The notes: generated by a model not told the origin, from the sequence alone. A stretch of 64,000 nucleotides of DNA from Buxus sempervirens (GCA_947561395.2 OX387192.1:1364001-1428000), one strand, 5' to 3'. Numbered from the stretch's first letter, positions 35,972-50,937 are shown. Program-made: numbers and translations.

Positions 35972-36737
35972 CAGTAATATACCATGTAGAACATTTTAAT
36001 ATGAAATATGGCTTTTAGAATTTTTTGGCAAACATAAACATTAAAGAAGATATCTCTTGCACATGGTTTGATTATCCAAGGACTTGATAAATGCAAAAGG
36101 GCTGGTCAAGGGTTTGAAATCATTTTTTTGTAATTCAGGGTAAAATGGACTCACTCAAACTGGTCTTCCTTAGGATTGGATTTGGTTTCTAGACAAATTG
36201 TTTGATTTTGACCAGACACTTCGGGTCGGGTTTTACAGGTAAAAAGCTACTCCATTTCAGTAATTTGAGCCTGCATTGCACACAACAATAAGCTCCAGTT
36301 GTTGACGTGTGGGAAAAGGGGTCCCACTATCAAATCGTCTATAGTGAAGATTTCATTTACAGCTTGTACACCTAAAGACAGTGATATGAGTAAGGCTCAC
36401 CAAATGAATATTCATTAGACCCCGCATCATTGTATCTGGGTGTAAATATTATACGTAGAATCTTTAAATATTGTACGTAGAATCTTTGCCGCAGAAGATT
36501 GGATGGACCTTTCAAAATATTGAAAAGGAAAAACAAGAACATATATATATATAAAGAGAAGTACTCAGATTCTTATAATCTATACCCAAATCATCTTTCA
36601 GATTTTTCCTATTTAATTGATTTGTTATGTCATATCAGCATAATCGAACTGTATGCGATTTAAACATTTGTTTTTAACGTGGCGTTCTTCCTAAGTGGGC
36701 CCCACAAGTGTTTTATAATTTGTTACGCGCATAGCAC

Positions 36738-36748
36738 ATATACATACA

Positions 36749-36784
<36 letters not shown>

Positions 36785-36789
36785 TATAT
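36738..36789. repeat. (ACAT)n/(AT)n microsatellite
   Basis: A run of 'catacata' units passing into '(ta)n', between polygalacturonase 2 and the reductase gene. Confidence 0.85.
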
Positions 36790-36950
36790 GGATGCCACCA
36801 ATAAACGGCAGCAGACGATTCTCCCCGGTTGAGCCAGCAAAAGAGATTCGGCGCGTCATAATGGAACCCATTTGAGGTCCGAATTTATAGTTGAGTTTCC
36901 AACTCCAGCATCCACTTGTCCTTAAGATTGTCTTTTTTGCCTGGAAGTAT

Positions 36951-37066
36951 AAAAACTAAATCCAAACAGAAACTTACCGAAAAACTAAATCCAAACAGAA
37001 ACTTACCGAAAAACTAAATCCAAACAGAAACTTACCGAAAAACTAAATCCAAACAGAAACTTACCG
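36951..37066 (+). repeat. 29 bp tandem repeat, four identical copies
   Basis: Four perfect head-to-tail copies of a 29-base unit beginning AAAAACTAAATCCAAACAGA. They lie 207-322 bases upstream of the reductase ATG, so in its likely promoter. Confidence 0.95.
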
Positions 37067-37272
37067 AAGTAGTTAGTTACCATTACAAAATTGTGGCCTC
37101 TAAATAGCAGCCATTCTTCAACTTCCCTTCACACTTCCCACCTACCAAACCAAGTAACCACCCAGCATAGGTTATTGCACCCCTTTTTTTCTCTCTATTC
37201 GACTCTTTGTCTTAATTGAAGCTTCAAACACTTAACATTTGGTCCCTTTGCAGTTTATCAGAGAGATTGAGC

Positions 37273-40059
<2,787 letters not shown>

Positions 40060-42663
40060 TTATATATGCTTCTGCATACTTGTCAACCATGGAACTTGCT
40101 GTTCAAATCAGTGTTCAGTAGATTCCACCTTAATATTAGGGGATTTCCTAACCATTTTGGAAAATAAGATAAGAAAATGGTAGCACATACATTCTAATTT
40201 TGATCTTACTATCCTTGCTTGAGCTTGCTAGCACTTATATTCACACATGGCACTTAAAATTATTGTTTTTCTTTCTACAAACTTGAAACATTAAAAAATA
40301 AATGGTCATTATACATGTGACAAAACCTGAAGCATGGCTAACAGGGAGGGTCCTTGGAAAGCCTGTTGCATTGTTTTAATGGATATAAATTCCACCACCT
40401 TGTTGACTGCATGAACAGATCCAAACAAAACAGAAAAGTTTGGGACAAAATATCTAATTAAATTTCATCCAGAAGCAAAGAAATTTGTCTTAAAGGTTAT
40501 CTTGGTCTTTGAAGTGGGTCCACTTGTTCCCCTTTTTCTATATTTATTTATTTATTTTCCTATTTTCTCATTTTCTTAATTGACTACAATGTTATCACTT
40601 ATCAGAATGGTCTGATTGCTCTTCAGGTCCTGATTTTAAGCATGGCTCATGATTGTGGATCTTAAGGGAACATTCATGTTGTTATGTCAAACAAGAATCA
40701 AACCTTGAAATTGTCGAAGTGGTTAATTTTTCAAAGAAAGATATTAGAATTAGAACCTTGATTTGATTGTGGAGTCTGAAACATAATCCATAGGCAATCA
40801 GTAAGATCAATAAACCTTTATGTTAGTTTAAAGTTTCAGGGCCTCTTCATAAGCATCCACATGTGTGGAGGATTCTTGCTCAAATTTGTCAAATCCTTAC
40901 AAAGGGGAATGCAAGGGAAAACTATGCTCAATCACAAATGACATGAAGCAAGGAATATAAGGAACTTCGGTCAATGATTCTTTAGGCCCTCAGCTCTGTG
41001 GTTCAAAATTGGTTCCTCCTCTTTGTAAGTATTATTTAACGAAATCAAAGGAAGACAATTGAAGGGATAGCATAGAAAGCTCTAGCTTTGTAGACCCTCA
41101 AGTTCTGGTTCCAAGCTTGAACTTATTGAAGCAGCACTGGCATTTCTCTGACAAGAATCTATTGTTTGGAAGATAGTTCCAACTGCAATCAAATTATAAA
41201 TTTGTGAAATAAGAAAGCATTAGATTGTAGCCATAAACTTAATTAAAGAATTCAAGTTAATGTTAGCATCAATGGTTTAGAAAGGGGGAAAAGAAAAGAT
41301 ATCTTGAATTCTTGCTGGCAACTAGAGTTAGTCTTCAGATGTTAAATCAATGCTAGCCAATTTTTCTCTGAATCCTTTGTGCTAAAAATTTCATGAGAAC
41401 ATCAAAGGAAACTAAAATGAGAGATAGGTGCTAAGAAGTGATAATTTTAAACACCAATTGTGATACATGATACCTTCATTATTATGTCATCCAAAGAGTA
41501 AGGCTGCAATGCAAAAGGTCATTGCACTTCCACTAATATGATGACCCTCTTGTCTTCTGCTGCTGCTGCTGATTTCCTTCCCTTGCATAATGGGTATGCC
41601 ATTTTAAAATTACATTCACTGGAAAAATCACAAGAGTAGCCTTTGCACTGCTGTAGCTTGAAAGACATTCAGAATATCACTACAAGAAAGATTCCTTTTT
41701 ATGGCAACTTGAAAATCGAGTACTTAAATTGGTGGTCAAATGCATGTGATACTTATCATCCTCAGCATTTCATTCAAATTGCTTGTCATTAAGAACAAAA
41801 ACAGAAATGAAATAGTGATTGTTGAATCTCCATTGTGCAAGGCTGATACCAAGTTGAATAGTCTCCAAACTCCGTGTGCAAGGTGGGCCGATTGATTTAA
41901 TCCCATGCCTTGCACAGGAAATCCGACTGTAGTAATGAAGTGGATTTCCAGTTTTATTAAACTGGTTTGGTCTACATTTTACAGCAAATCTTTCCCATTG
42001 AAAGATAAGGAGAAGCTCATAAGACTGCAAAACAGATATTGCATATGTAGAGAAAATATTACCCTTCCTCCATGCATATGTGTCTGGAAAGACAAATTTC
42101 TCAAAGAACAGAACATTAATAATGGAGAAAATATATTACGCTTCCATTCATATGCATATTGTAATATAAATCATTCAAATAGCAAGACCTTGATAATAGA
42201 AGACTCTATGACAAATAAAGGAAACCCATTAAGATAAATGCCCTTTTTTCTAACAGCATCATATCCTTATATTAGTATGCTATTACATGGATGGAATTAG
42301 GAGAATTTGACCATGTATGTTATAAAAAATTGTTGTATATGCTTAGAATAATGTCAGTTATAAAAGCCTAACAAGGTCATTCCAACTTAATATCTAAATA
42401 ATTTTATAACTAACATTCTCAATATGAGAAATGCTCCAATGTATAGGTTCTGAAGATGGCAGGACTTCGGGAGCATTCTTGTTGTGTGAAGGAGCAGTCA
42501 GACCACTTCATGATTCTTGCATCCAGAATATCAAAAGTCAGCTCTAAAAAAAAATCATGTTTTTCTTTAAACAGTATAATATCTCGAAGTCAATCGTTAG
42601 TTGGTGGTAAGGCTGCATGATGTCTATCACTATCTCAACAAGCTTTAAACAATCTTGTTCTGG
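40060..42663. other. Intergenic between convergent genes, no gene seen
   Basis: AT-rich sequence between the reductase and the DYW gene, which converge. The open frames at 41770-42030 (minus) and 41905-42237 (plus) overlap each other and match nothing I recognise. A lone CACTACAAGAAA word at 41678 resembles a CACTA terminus but has no partner. Confidence 0.5.
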
Positions 42664-45321
42664 CTACCAGTAGTCTCTACAAGAACAGGAACCGTCCCTA
42701 AACCGATGGAAGCGAAGTGGATCTCTGAGAATGATCTCTCTCTTTTCCAGCTCCGAAAACAACTTCATCGTGCTATGACAGTCCACACAAACCCTCAAGT
42801 TCTTCATCACTCTTACAGGAGCTGATTTTGGCAAACTGATTATCCCTAGTGTTACGGCTAACTTCTCACTGTGGTATGATCTCTCCTTGTGTACTTGCTT
42901 GGAAACATCAGAAACAGACTTCTCATCAACATAACCCATTTTCTTGATCTTCTCCAACATTTCTTCTAGCCTAGCATAAATCATTTGGCTGTTATGGTGG
43001 GATTGATCAGCAGCCACAAAAGAATGTACAGTTCCTCTAATCTCAATCCAACTTAGCCCAGGTTCTTTCTTAACGCCACGACTTTTCATCAGGTCTCTAA
43101 CTTCAAGGGCAGGCAATTCTATCTCGGCATCTGAGTAGATGTTGTAGAGAAGTACATATGACGAAGCTGCTTGAGGTTCAAGCTCAATGACTCGTTCGGC
43201 GACAATTTTGCCAATTTTGGTATTCCCATGTACTCGGCAAGCACCCAACAAGGCTTTCCATATTACAGGGTCATGCTCAAAGCCCGAGTTCAAAATGAAA
43301 CTATCAGCATCTGATAGTCTTCCAGCTCTACCAAGGAGATCAACAATGCAAACACAGTGCCTCAAATTAGGAGTAATACCGTGGTCTTTCTTCATGCTCT
43401 CAAAATATCTGCCATTTACAAACAAATTAAAAAACCAATTAGTTGCCAAACAGAAATTCATGAAACATATCTCACTGAAGATGGTTTTCAGATAGGGTGT
43501 GCATTGTGCAGGATAAGCAAGCTTTTCCCACACAACACATTGCCAAATAATTTATCCCATGAAAGATGCATAAACTTACCGAAATCCTTCATCGATAAGC
43601 CCTCCATGGCTACAGGCAGTAAGGACTCCAAGAAATGTGACGTCGTTAGGAGCAATCCCACAATGCTTCATTGCCTCAAATAGGCTTACAGATTCCCTTG
43701 CACAACCATGTAGTGCATGGCTAGAGATCATTGCAGACCATGATACAACATCTCGTTTTTCAATTTCTTTGAATGTCAAGTCAGCAGAATCTATGTCCCC
43801 AGACTTTGCATACATGAAAATCTGAGAATTCTGAACAATAGTGGAGTTCCCAATCCCAGTCTTCAATGCATAACCCTGGATCTGTTCACCGGATCTTGCT
43901 GCAGCCAGATAGGCACAAGCACTCAACACATTTGATATTGTAAATTTATCTGGTTTCATTTGGGAAGCCAATAGCTCATAGTACATACTTAGTGCACTCT
44001 CAAATTCGTAGTTTTGAACATACCCTGAAATCATGGATGTCCATGAGACAATATCTAGCATTGGTGTTGATTCAAAACATTTCAGCCCTTCTTTAACCAA
44101 TCCAGACATTGAGTACATCTCAACAAGTTCACTTCCAATGAATTCATCAGATTGAAAATTATTCTTCAGGATTTGGGCATGAAGTTGCTTTCCACATTCA
44201 AAAGCTTCAACTGTATTACAAACCTTGAGTGTGCTTGAAAATGTAAACATTGAGGGCTGTATTCCTTTCCTTTGCATCTCTAGAAAGAGATTCATGGCAT
44301 CACTTGAAAACTCTTCACAATTTTTCGTCTCTTCCCGGTAGAATCCAGCAATCATGGCATTATACATTACAACATTCTGATTTGGGGTGACCTTGAAAAC
44401 AGTGGTTGCATCATCCAAATTTCCTGTCTTTGCATACATGTCCAGCAATCCAGTTGCAATTACAATATCTGAATCTATACCAAGTTTTACAACACAAACA
44501 TGAAACATTTTCCCAATTTTCTTGTAATCATGGAAGCTTGAACAACATGCCTTGAGAACACTGCCTAATGCAAAACTGTTCATCTTCACTCCAGACTGCT
44601 GCATCGAAACAAGAATTTTAAACATTTCCTCATTCAAACCGCTTCTAACATAGCCTGAAATCATTGAATTCCAGGAGACATCATCTAACTTGTCCGCATT
44701 ATCAAACACAATCCTTGCTTGGTCAATCTGACCACACTTTGCATACATATCAATAAGGGACTTGGTCAAGAAGACCCCTATGCCATACCCACTAATAATA
44801 ATCAACCCATGAATCAGCTTTCCCAGTTTCAGATGCTCAGTTAAAGTACAAACACTCAAAGCACTGGAATAAGTAAACTTATCCAGCTTGATATGACATA
44901 ACCTTGCTTCGTTGAACGCGTCCATTGCCATATCATAAAAACCCATTAGGGAATATCCAGAAACTAAGCAATTCCATGAGACAACATTCTGATGGGGCAT
45001 TCTATCAAACAATCTGCGAGCAAGTTCCATATCCCCGCATTTACAATACATATTTAAAAGATTATTTTGCAGGAACAAGTTTTGTTTAAAACAGTTCTTG
45101 ATCATGTGGGCATGAACCAGCTGTCCATGGATTAAAGACTCAGATTTGGTGGCAGATTTGAGGAGATTCGTATACGTAACCGAGTCCGAAGAAATACCCA
45201 GATGAAAAGCTTGAAGATTTTGGAAATGGAGTTGTTTAATTTGGAGCAACGCGGTGAAGGACTTCGAAAAAAGAGAGTTCTGTGCACGGAAACAGCATTT
45301 TGAAGGACTTCGTTTCCACAT
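42664..45321 (-). CDS. DYW-class PPR protein, putative organellar C-to-U RNA editing factor
   Basis: Two exons on the minus strand, 45321-43580 and 43408-42664, joined across a 171-base intron (GTAAG donor; GCAG acceptor), giving about 828 residues. The N-terminal two thirds is a PLS-type PPR array with typical phrases such as GLLDMYAKTGNLDDA, DVVSWSAMISSHALHG and TFLGVLTACSHGGLIDEG. The C-terminus has E/E+ regions and a complete DYW deaminase domain: the HSEKLA motif (zinc-binding His and catalytic Glu), CVDCH, and the terminal CSCRDYW. The protein probably binds one or a few organellar transcripts and deaminates a defined C; the target cannot be told from sequence. The intron falls within a PPR motif just before the E region. 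A targeting peptide is plausible (MWKRSPSKCCFRAQNSLFSK is basic and Ser-rich). Confidence 0.92.
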
Positions 45322-45322
45322 T

Positions 45323-45532
45323 TCAAATCAGTGAGATAGCCTTTAACATGTTAAGTTGTAGCAGCTTGTATGGGGGCACATTCTGCTCGCTCGCCTCCTG
45401 CTTCTCAAGCTCGGCTTGGTGAATCCTCCATTCTTTTTCCTGCGTTGCGACTCCCCTCTTCATCGGATCGTATGTTTTTCTCATGACCAGAAGGCAGAAA
45501 ATCAGTTGCAAAAAGCGTACAGGTTTCTTCAA
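45323..45532 (-). CDS. Small hypothetical ORF upstream of the DYW gene
   Basis: A 69-residue frame that stops one base before the DYW gene's start codon, on the same strand. It has a hydrophobic stretch (FLQLIFCLLVM) followed by a charged, helix-like segment (KEWRIHQAELEKQEASEQN). It may be an upstream ORF in the DYW leader, or the last exon of an unrelated small membrane protein. I do not recognise the family. Confidence 0.25.
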   Translation of the reverse strand: MKKPVRFLQLIFCLLVMRKTYDPMKRGVATQEKEWRIHQAELEKQEASEQNVPPYKLLQLNMLKAISLI

Positions 45533-45545
45533 AGTTTCAGTTAGG

Positions 45546-45631
45546 CTTAGCCGGGTTTCATTTTTTTTTTGGTAGAAAAACTTACCTGGGTTTCAATTTT
45601 TTTTTTTTTGGTAATACTTACCTGGGTTTCA
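45546..45631 (-). mobile_element. Two stacked tail-only poly(A) insertions
   Basis: Three copies of the target 'cttacctgggtttca' (45546-45560 with two mismatches, 45581-45595, 45617-45631) are separated by two tiny inserts, 45561-45580 and 45596-45616. On the minus strand these read 'tttttctacc' plus A10, and 'tattacc' plus A13 and a T. Flanking duplications plus an A-tail are the hallmarks of LINE-machinery insertion, but almost nothing other than the tail was copied. Confidence 0.7.
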
Positions 45632-45870
45632 TTGAAAAAGCTTTGATAGCTTTTGGCATTTATGGTCAGTGGATCCATCTCATTAAAATGTGTACTGTTA
45701 ATTATAGTGTTCAGATTAATGGCTAAGCCAAGGTCTCATCATCCCAAGAGAGTGTTGGCTACAAAAGAAAAAGAGACTGCTCGCCAATAAGAACACAACA
45801 AACGCAGAGAGCTAATGCCATAGCCAAGTAATAAGTGTCAAAAGAGAGAGATGAGTGCGCAGGCTCCGAG

Positions 45871-46222
45871 TGTTGAGGAAGGGACACGCCCACTCCCATC
45901 AACACTACAAAGACCCGCACTACTATAGAACACTACCTATAATTAACCAAGGTTTACAACTACAGTGTTGGGAGCAATCGACATCGTCTACAATTTTTTT
46001 TGGGTAGAAATCGACATCGTCTACAGCCCATGCTATATATACCCCTGTAGATTCATGTGTGGGGTGGAATATGTTGGGCTCCCAAATGACTGTGTGGGGG
46101 TGTATACAGCATTGGCTGTAGGAGATGCAAATCAGTTGAGTAGTGTTCCATGGTAGTGTGGGTCTTTTAGTGTTGATGGTAGTGGGTGTGTCCCCTCAAC
46201 ATTTGTAGTTGTAAGCCTTGGT
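45871..46222. repeat. Inverted-repeat locus with shuffled arms
   Basis: A segment of about 50 bases at 45871-45924 ('tgttgaggaagggacacgcc...') recurs inverted at 46153-46201 ('...gggtgtgtcccctcaaca'). A second pair, 45947-45965 ('ccaaggtttacaactaca') and 46204-46222 ('tgtagttgtaagccttgg'), is also inverted. The order of the second pair does not fit a simple nested hairpin. May be a foldback element or MITE remnant. Confidence 0.6.
45976..46025 (-). mobile_element. Tail-only poly(A) insertion (16 bp)
   Basis: An exact 17-base duplication 'aatcgacatcgtctaca' (45976-45992, 46009-46025) flanks a 16-base insert that on the minus strand reads 'tctaccc' followed by A8 and T. It sits between the arms of the inverted repeat. 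Confidence 0.75.
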
Positions 46223-46455
46223 AAGGCTTGTGTAAGTCTTAGTAATAAAGTAGTAGGTGTCGCGCCTCCTCAACAATTTGGTATCATCAGGGTTCTCCTC
46301 CTCAACAGAGAGTACTTAGGCAGCAGGATGAGCCTTTCTAACCTACATTTTCATAATGTACAAAATTTTTAACATATTACACTACCAATGATTAGGACAA
46401 TCTTTTTTTTTTTGACAAATAGTTGGTTCTGTTCCTCTGCCTGGCATTACACGAT

Positions 46456-48597
46456 AGACTGAAAGATTCCCTTGAAGGCCCTCAGCAATTACCTTGAGCT
46501 CATCATGGAACTTTAACAGTAGTACTGAAGGCTTCATCTGTAAATTTAATGGGATTTCAAGGACTTTTTTTTTTTTTTTCTTTTTCAAGAACGTCAACTC
46601 GGCCATGTTACTTAAGTGCTTAAGATTGATGGGTTTGGATCTTTCAAGAAACGATCTAACCAGATTTATCCTATCCGACATCAACGCAAGACTCTCATGG
46701 GTGACATCCCTTGATCTCTCCTCCAACAGTTTTCTCTGTTCCCATTTAAGTCTTGCAAACTCTACATTTTCTGAAACTTGATAACAATCAATTAAGAGTT
46801 CATGTGCCCATGCAAATCAACCAGCTTTCTCTTGCTCTTCCTCGCATAATGGTTTTTACTGTCGCCAACAATTTCTTACCAGGGCAAATCTCAACATTTA
46901 TGACTGCAAACTTTCCACCTGAACCAAATATGTGAAAAAAAGTAGAACCAGAATTTATCAACAAATAAAACTCGTGCTTTGCTTATAATATTCACGAAAA
47001 GCAGTTATTGTCTCCATTACTGTTTCTAATAATCCCACCTTCTGCACCAAGATTCCCTCTTAACCACTATAGTTTTCAGTTTAAATCTCCAAGCATTGGT
47101 TTCATACATTATACAAGATATTTTTCCTTTTCAGTTAGCAGACGAAAATGTAAACCAATACTCTAGAAATTTAATTCTTCAAAAAAAAAGAGGAACTAGA
47201 TTTGGTTATCGGAGAAGTACTTAAACAGCTCAACCAACATGAATTTACAAAAGAAATAAGATATGCCAGTGTTTTTTAAATTACCTGTGAGTTGCAGCCT
47301 GTTCCTCACATTTCAAAGCTCCAGCACATACTTGAAAGCAGATGAAGGCAAATTTGAAATGGCTGCTTTCATCTGCTTGTGTCCACACCTGAAAACTCTA
47401 ACAGATATGAAACAAATTTGATGAATATTGAAAGAAAAATAAAATCTAGATTGTTGCTTCCATTACTCCATTTCTAGATAGAATGTTCAGACTCTCCACT
47501 CCTCAAAGGAATTTTCCTGTGCCAGTATCAATTTTCACAGTTCAAAACAGCATCGCAAGGACTGATAAGTTCACATAAGACTTGGTGAGCTTTCCATCGC
47601 TTTCACACTTCCGAACCACCTTACATCTTCATCTCCCATTTCCTGTGAGATTGGCATCTACTGGCCAGTTATCTTTCCACAATCTGATTAGTCCTTCAAC
47701 ACCAACCCAAACCAAGTTCTAAATAAGAATGTCTTAATAGGAACCCAGATCATTGAATCAGAATCAGAACATAAACAGATTCTTCGCCCACATTATGGTA
47801 ATTTAAACTGTACATAATCTGGGCTCTTTAGCTTGTTTATTTCCTAAGGCATATGACTACTATGGGACTGGTTGGGAAGGTGATTTGATCCCTACATGTC
47901 TATGCTGGAGAAATTAGCTACCCATATGATTCTGACAGATATAATCCAGGCAACTGACAATTTCAATAAGGACCCCAATTAGCGGGGAAGGGCAAGGACA
48001 ATGTACAAGACGATGCTCACAAATGGAAAGATCCTTGTGATCAAGATGTCTGAGAATACTCTTAACATTCCCAGAAACAGTTTATAAAAGAATTGACCAT
48101 GCTGGGAAGAGTGATAAATATTAATTTGGTTCCATTCTTGGGATTTTGTATTGAAATGAAGGGAAGGCTCCTGGTCTATATGTACATGATTTTAATAGGA
48201 GCGTAAATGATTGACTACATCCGATGCATGCAAAGGCCAACACCTGGAGTTGCTTTCAAGGGTTTGAATTGGTACTGGAATAGCAAGAGGTTTGGCATGG
48301 ATCCTTTAAAAGCATTCTTACCAAGCTGGTTACAGGGGAAAGACCAGCTCAAGTTTCAAATGCTTCTGAAAGCTTTAATGGGACTTTATGGATTAACTGT
48401 TTTGATTGTGTAAGGCCATGACAATAAGATCTTCCAGTTACTTAAAGCGTTGCATGCAACTGTGTTCAGTCCTCTCCAAATCTTAGACCCCACAATTCTT
48501 GAAACTACAACATTCTAAGGGTAATGGGGAGAAGTATGGTCTCAAAAACAGCCCTGAGATGTCAATTCAAGATGAAAATGGCACTGAAATAACAGAG
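46456..48597 (+). pseudogene. Decayed copy of the BIR-type LRR receptor-like pseudokinase
   Basis: Collinear with the intact gene at 52867-54903 but full of lesions. The leucine-rich repeat part is recognisable at about 46456-46935 (LRLMGLDLSRNDLTRF; WVTSLDLSSNSFL; LKLDNNQLRVHVP; then TANFPPEPN), with a poly-T tract inserted near 46565. The kinase part is recognisable at about 47895-48590 (MLEKLATHMILTDIIQAT, then LVPFLGFCIEMKGRLLVYM), with stops and deletions. It has lost its transmembrane region, and about 900 bases of unrelated sequence separates the two parts. Same strand as the intact gene; the L3 gene lies between them. Confidence 0.88.
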
Positions 48598-49266
48598 TTC
48601 CAAAAAGCCAAAAAAAAAAAAAAAAAATTACAGGAGAGGATTAGTGTGACCAAGAATTCTAAACCACTCTGATCTTTTCTGGAATAAATAGTCGCAAGTG
48701 TATTTTTGATAGAGAGATAAGCAGCATATTGCACGTTACATGAGAGTTTCATGAATTTGAATCGCATCCAGCGTATGCTGGACACCAAATGATTCTTATA
48801 ATATCAAAATCCATAACAAAATCGGAAAACATCCATGTTCAAGTGCAGTCTCTAATTAGCAGATGATCATTGAGGGATATCACCCTCAATAGTAAATCTG
48901 TAAGGATGAATTCACCTGATAAACACCATAAGAGACTCCATACCATTAGGTGTCTGCAACAAGGCTCCCTCACTCAGTCATATCAAGCCAATGAAGATGA
49001 GAGTAATAACAAAACAAGCATACATGTCATTGAACAATATAAGTAGGAAAAATAAAAGCTCTATCCACACTTCAACTGTTCTTGCTTGGATACAGAGTGT
49101 AATCTACTCTGTTAGCTCTCGTGCAATTGTGGTAAACAAAATGAAAATGATTGACTCGATCATAAAAGATGAATAAAAATTAATAACATTCTACTGAGAA
49201 TAAGACAGAAAGACCTTCAATTACCCAAGCCTAACTCCAAGAGAATGATTAAAGTGAATGTATACA
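48598..49266. other. Intergenic, no gene seen
   Basis: An A-run at about 48608-48626 opens the region. No coding frame recognised. Confidence 0.5.
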
Positions 49267-50845
49267 CTAGCTTTTGGGGATATTTTTCCCCACAATCTTT
49301 GCTGGTGCTATACGTAGAAGATTTCCTGGCTTACCAGGAACAGCCCCTTTGATCATAACAATTCTAAGATCATTGTCAATCTTGACAATCTTGAGCTTTC
49401 GGATTTTGGTTTTAGTTCCTCCCATCCTCCCAGGCATCTTCTTTCCTTTATACACATGCCCTGGTGTTGTTCCAGCACCAATGGATCCCAGTGCTCTGTG
49501 ACTCTTGGAACCATGAGTCATTGGCCCTCGCTTGAAGTGGTGCCTCTTAATGCCACCTGAAAAGTCATGAGGAATGAATCAGATAAACAAGCTCTTCCTG
49601 ATACAGTTATGAAACTAAACTATCACAGAATATGTTCTCAGTTGTGAAAATTCATCCCCATGTAAACGTATAACACCAATTTCTGCCAAAATCATGTCAT
49701 GCAAACACCATGACTGAAAATTCAAGTTGGCCCAGAAAATATTGGATTAGTCAATGTTATTTCTTTCTTTCACAATTTTATATAGTGAATTACTGAGACA
49801 ACCAGAAAACAGTAGATTACTGCAATATCCCCCGTTTCAATTTTCCTTTGTAGTCAAACATATATCTATAGAAATAGATCTACTCCAGAAACCCGAAGAA
49901 CTAAAAGAACGGTAACAGAGTCATTAACCAAACAAGATAAAAAAATTTAACGATTCCTTTGATGTTCTGTGAGAAAAATGAGAACCTTTCTCCAAAAAAA
50001 TTTCACTTTTATTGCCAAAATTTAGAAAATAGACTAAGAGGATTTTCCAAGGACATTTTTTTGTGGGTATTGTACAAAAAGACAAACAAAAACAGATACA
50101 GTGATACGACTACTCAGATTAGGCTTTTGCGAGAATTTGGAAATTTTAGATATGGAATTATAAGTTTTGATTTCTTTCTATTTCCTAAAAATCAAATATA
50201 TATTGAAAAAGAGCGAGAGAAAAAAAAGTAACCTTGGAAACCCTTGCCAATGGTTGTGCCAGAAACATCAACAAGATCACCTTCTTTGAAGATATCATCA
50301 AACACAAGTAGTTGGCTGGGCTCAAACCCATCAACAGAGGTTAGTCTAAACTCCTGTAGATGCCTCATGGGTATGGTTCCAGCCTTTTGAAGATGACCCA
50401 TTTCAGGTTTGGTGAGCTTCTTGTCCCTGACCCTCCTATACCCAATCTGAACGGCACTGTAGCCGTCGGTGGCGTCAGTCTTGACCTGGGTCACAATGTT
50501 CCCTTCCCTGAATCCCACCACAGTCACTGGAACCACCTTTCCATCTGGCTCAAAGTAGGTCATCATCCCAAGCTTCGTCCCCATCACACCAACCCCTGCC
50601 TCCACGCTCATCATCACCGTAAACCTCTGCCTTCTTCTTCTGCTAGAATTGGCACTGATGCTCAGTTTTGAACTCTGTTGTTGTTTCGGGAAGAGGGAAG
50701 AACACAAGGAGGATTGGAGAGAGGTGAATTGAGCGGCTGCTTTGGTTTTGATTAGGGTTACCCGGGAAACAGACAATTGAGGTTGAAGCTTCGCTGTAGA
50801 TATTGAGGACGGAGAACATCGTGTTGTAGCTATTGATATCGCCAT
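49267..50845 (-). CDS. RPL3A: Plastid 50S ribosomal protein L3, nuclear-encoded
   Basis: Bacterial-type L3 (uL3), a core protein of the large subunit near the peptidyl-transferase centre, imported into the chloroplast. Two exons on the minus strand, 50845-50233 and 49556-49267, split within a Gly codon (CAA G|GT GGC), give about 300 residues. The first roughly 75 residues are Ser/Thr/Gln-rich and basic (a transit peptide ending near [11 protein letters not shown]). The mature part starts [15 protein letters not shown] and includes [13 protein letters not shown] and YSAVQIGYR, then across the junction [21 protein letters not shown], and finally [18 protein letters not shown], all typical of the bacterial/plastid type. 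The 676-base intron was placed by frame and homology. A paralogous mitochondrial L3 exists in plants, but the transit peptide and sequence favour the plastid form. Confidence 0.92.
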
Positions 50846-50937
50846 TAACGGAGCAGAAGTGCTTCGTTTCCTGCTCTTACTTCGTGAAGGAACGGTACGA
50901 AAGATTCTTGAGGCTTATCCTAACAAGAGAAAGCATT

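Noticed and set aside
36738-36789. Regularly spaced short repeats considered as CRISPR-like
   Set aside because: It is a simple tetranucleotide microsatellite; no spacers, and the genome is a plant's.
41678-41689. CACTACAAGAAA, the typical end of a CACTA transposon
   Set aside because: No inverted partner (TTTCTTGTAGTG) or target duplication was seen nearby, so a chance or fossil match cannot be excluded.
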